Source: Lepidodermella squamata (lineage: Eukaryota > Gastrotricha). From it: a stretch of 64,000 bases of DNA. The translations under genes and the position numbers were made by a program. The notes under the pieces were generated by a model. The model ran no database searches and was not told the origin of the DNA. It was given only the letters and a program-made list of their open reading frames with translations. The stretch lies in contig JBLDXI010000017.1 of the NCBI GenBank assembly GCA_047495785.1, positions 2,418,001-2,482,000 of the forward strand. Reading direction: 5' to 3'. Position 1 is the stretch's first letter. The number at the start of each line of letters is the position of its first letter. Of this stretch, positions 61,770 through 64,000 are shown piece after piece.

Positions 61770-63789
61770 ATGGGTGTCAAAGGTCTTTGGTGGTTTCTTG
61801 TCAACCACTGCGAGCAGGAGAACAGCAGCATTTTCCGCACCTTCGACCTCGTCGAGGAGGCTAAGAAAAGCAAGGATGGCCTTACACTCATTGTCGATTT
61901 CTACCCGTTTGAATACTGGATTATCAACCAAGTCAATCGCGACTATCTTTACGAAAAATCTGGAATAAATCCGTGGGTCATGATTAGTGGCGGAGAGTAT
62001 CAATATTTTGGCCATTATGCTGTCGAGTTGTACAAAACCCTGGCTGAAATCGGCATCAAGCTCGTCGTTGTAGCTAATGCGGGCCGCTGCACTTCAACCG
62101 GGCAAATGGAGTTCAAACACGCCCGCTGGCTTCAGACGGACATTCGTGATATGAACAAAGTCAATGAAATGCTGAACATGTTGGAAGAGCCTGAAGATTC
62201 CGATCTGCTGAAACCAGCTCGCGAGACCAAGTCACCGAATTTACTTCCGCTTGAAGTATTGGACCGTCTTCGCCATGCCGGTTGCGAAATTTTGTGCAGT
62301 TTAGATGGCGAAGCTGATCCTTACATGGCTAAACTACGCTGCGAGCGTCGCGCTTTCGCAATTTTGAGCAACGATTCGGATTATCTGCTGTTCGATAATT
62401 GCCAGTACATCAACCTGGACGAGCATTTCGATGTCAGCGGCCGTTTAGCTGCATACTTATCAGCAGGCCGAGAAAATGCGACGGGAAAGCTTGATCAATT
62501 GATGGTTAAATGCGTCTTCTCAAAAGACGTCTACGCTGCCCTTGATTTGCCGAACGTTGACGCTGCTTGCGATTTATCGTTTGTCCTAGGCAATGACGTG
62601 TCAAAACAATACCCAGACTTGTATAAACGGCTGAATTTGTTGCGATTCAGCGTTAAGGGAGTGGCTTCTCGTTTGATTAAATACGGTCCGCTGACTCGTA
62701 ATCCGATTTTCAGAGGTCTGTTCAACGATAAAGACATCAGGGAAGCTTACCGTTTGACACATGAGCTGTACAAAATGGAGCTGACGATGAATTCGGCCGA
62801 GGATGGCCAGGGCGACATGAGCGATGCTGACAAAACGGCTCGAAAAATCTTGAACGAAGCAGTTCAAAACTGCCGGGTAGCTGGGCAGTGTTTGCCGATG
62901 AGTCGCGGATTTTACTGGCAAGACGCGAAAGTTGTCGAGGCGAATGATGACCTATCATCACTGTACTCGTCTGAACAGGCGTGCTTACCGATCAGAATGG
63001 CTATCTACAAAATGTTGCTCAGTGATCAGAAGGATGAGATTAAAGAGTATCGCCCACTGCGGACCAGCCAAATCACAGAGTGCATGACCATTTCGATGAG
63101 CCATGCCGTCAGTGAAAATCGCATGTTGGCCGATCTACCGAAATTCCACCAGATCGCCGATTTGCCGCGCCAGGCTCGCCTCAACCTGTTCGATCGTATC
63201 GTCAATAATTGCTATCAGGTGAAATATTCAAGAATTTTAAGGAGGATTTTTCATAATTTTTTTATGTTGTGAAATGTTTGAATTTCGAATTTTATTCTAG
63301 GATCAGACCGACAAAACTCCGGCAGAGCGTATTTACGAGCGCTTTGACAGCTGGCCAATCGCATTCCGAGTCTACGTGTGCCGGCTGATCTGGCTCGCGA
63401 ACCAGGACAACAAAAACGTGCGTTTGACACGTTCTGAAATGGAGTCGATCATCGCTTCAATCTTTACTACCGCCCTACGCCCCGACGCCTCCGACCTCGG
63501 CATTGCTGCGGGATGCCGACCAACCCGCCGCTCCCTCACTGTTGGCACCTTTGTCCAGGTTGCCTATCGTTACGTGTACAACTTCCTCGCAAAAATGCTC
63601 ATTCTGGCTGAAGTTAGCGACGGATTGCCGCTCCCGTCAGCATTCTTCTCCGGCTCCCTGTTCACCGCTATGTTCTGCCGCCAGCAGGATGACAAGAGCG
63701 AAAGCGACGCCATGGCTCAGGTGCGGCGAGTGCGCAACGAGATTCTCGACAAGTATGCTCAAGTCGTCGACGCTGTCTTCGCCCATTGA
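61770..63789 (+). CDS. FAM120-like / XPG-fold protein (constitutive coactivator of PPARG family)
   Basis: XPG/FEN1-fold protein of the FAM120 (CCPG) group, which includes RNA-binding and PPAR-gamma coactivator members. Two exons (61770-63218, 63301-63789) give 645 residues. The start MGVKGLWWFL matches the XPG N-terminus. Acidic residues of the nuclease fold are partly kept: VDF near 43, CSLDGEADPYMAKL near 173 and LSNDSDYLLFD near 197, with LGND near 265, but the Asp of the usual V-F-D-G strand is lost (VVVANAGR). The arrangement CSL-EAD ... D-S/T-DYL-YD follows human FAM120B. The C-terminal half (VYVCRLIWLANQD, VGTFVQVAYRYVYNFLAKML) is the conserved FAM120 tail. Nuclease activity is doubtful. 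The 82-nt intron carries the TTAAGGAGGATTTTT motif. Confidence 0.8.
63237..63251 (+). repeat. Intronic TTAAGGAGGATTTTT motif, FAM120-like intron
   Basis: Exact copy in sense orientation, 19 nt after the donor. Identical over 15 bases to the NPAT-intron copy. Confidence 0.5.
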
Positions 63790-64000
63790 ATTTGCTCAAC
63801 CAATCCAGCTCTTTTCGCGATGATTCAGAAAAATATTCACAACGAGTACCTATTATAGTGGCTCTCTGTTCTGTTTTTGTTTATAATTTTCAAGAGAAGT
63901 GGCGATGGCTGATTATATGATATAATAATTATTTTCCGAGCTGTAAGCATGACTGTCCGGAATCACCTGTAATTATCAGATGAATTTATGAAATAAAATG
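63790..64000 (+). other. 3' flank of the FAM120-like gene with poly(A) signal
   Basis: AT-rich 3' UTR. AAATAAAATG at the very end of the window contains AATAAA, the probable cleavage signal of this gene. Confidence 0.5.

Noticed and set aside
63237-63251. AAGGAGG as a ribosome binding site, hinting at bacterial origin
   Set aside because: All copies are inside GT-AG introns of clear animal genes and are not followed by start codons at a fitting distance.

Overview
The window is nuclear DNA of a small-genome, multicellular animal with motile cilia or sperm flagella. Genes are split by short GT-AG introns (mostly about 45-95 nt) and packed on both strands. Conserved metazoan genes include PRPF8, NPAT, TFIIE-alpha, URB1, IFT43, SPATA17, TTC29, AASDH, a FAM120 relative and a septin. 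Several head-to-tail neighbours are 63-230 nt apart, with a poly(A) signal and a 3' splice-site-like AG just before the next start codon. That layout suggests spliced-leader trans-splicing with operons, as in larvaceans, flatworms, rotifers and chaetognaths. Ciliary sperm-type genes argue against a nematode. The exact phylum cannot be read from the sequence.

Layout: 1-600 farnesyl-diphosphate synthase (cut by the window edge). 3.1-11.9 kb is a block rich in ciliary genes (IFT43, SPATA17, TTC29, a dynein roadblock light chain, a C2orf73-like protein), followed by NOXRED1. 12.5-13.1 kb holds a divergent globin-like gene behind a 3.5-kb gene-poor stretch. 16.6-19.4 kb holds GTPBP3 and an RDH-like dehydrogenase, 63 nt apart. 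20.0-21.4 kb holds two tandem small subunits of serine palmitoyltransferase. 21.6-22.9 kb holds a RUN-domain-like protein. 23.8-24.3 kb holds a decayed non-LTR retrotransposon. Then come a septin, a P-glycoprotein, a large intronless secreted protein of unknown family, and an intronless Cys-loop channel.

From 58.1 down to 36.4 kb the minus strand carries one uninterrupted array: PRPF8, a chain of non-coding exons leading into an F-box/WD40 gene, NPAT, TFIIE-alpha and URB1. These genes serve splicing, rRNA maturation, histone-gene activation and Pol II initiation. Within about 10 kb of this array, fourteen introns of 163-181 nt each carry one box C/D snoRNA-like element whose box D begins 66-79 nt before the 3' splice site. 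Introns of ordinary length in the same genes carry none. Two guides match human U31 and U25, a third matches a conserved 18S stretch, and others I could not place. The non-coding exon chain resembles vertebrate UHG/SNHG host genes and sits directly downstream of PRPF8. This snoRNA nest is the main novelty of the window.

AASDH and a FAM120-like gene lie on the plus strand, divergent from PRPF8, and run to the right edge. Exon joins were worked out by hand from reading frame and GT-AG boundaries; single-base errors are possible.
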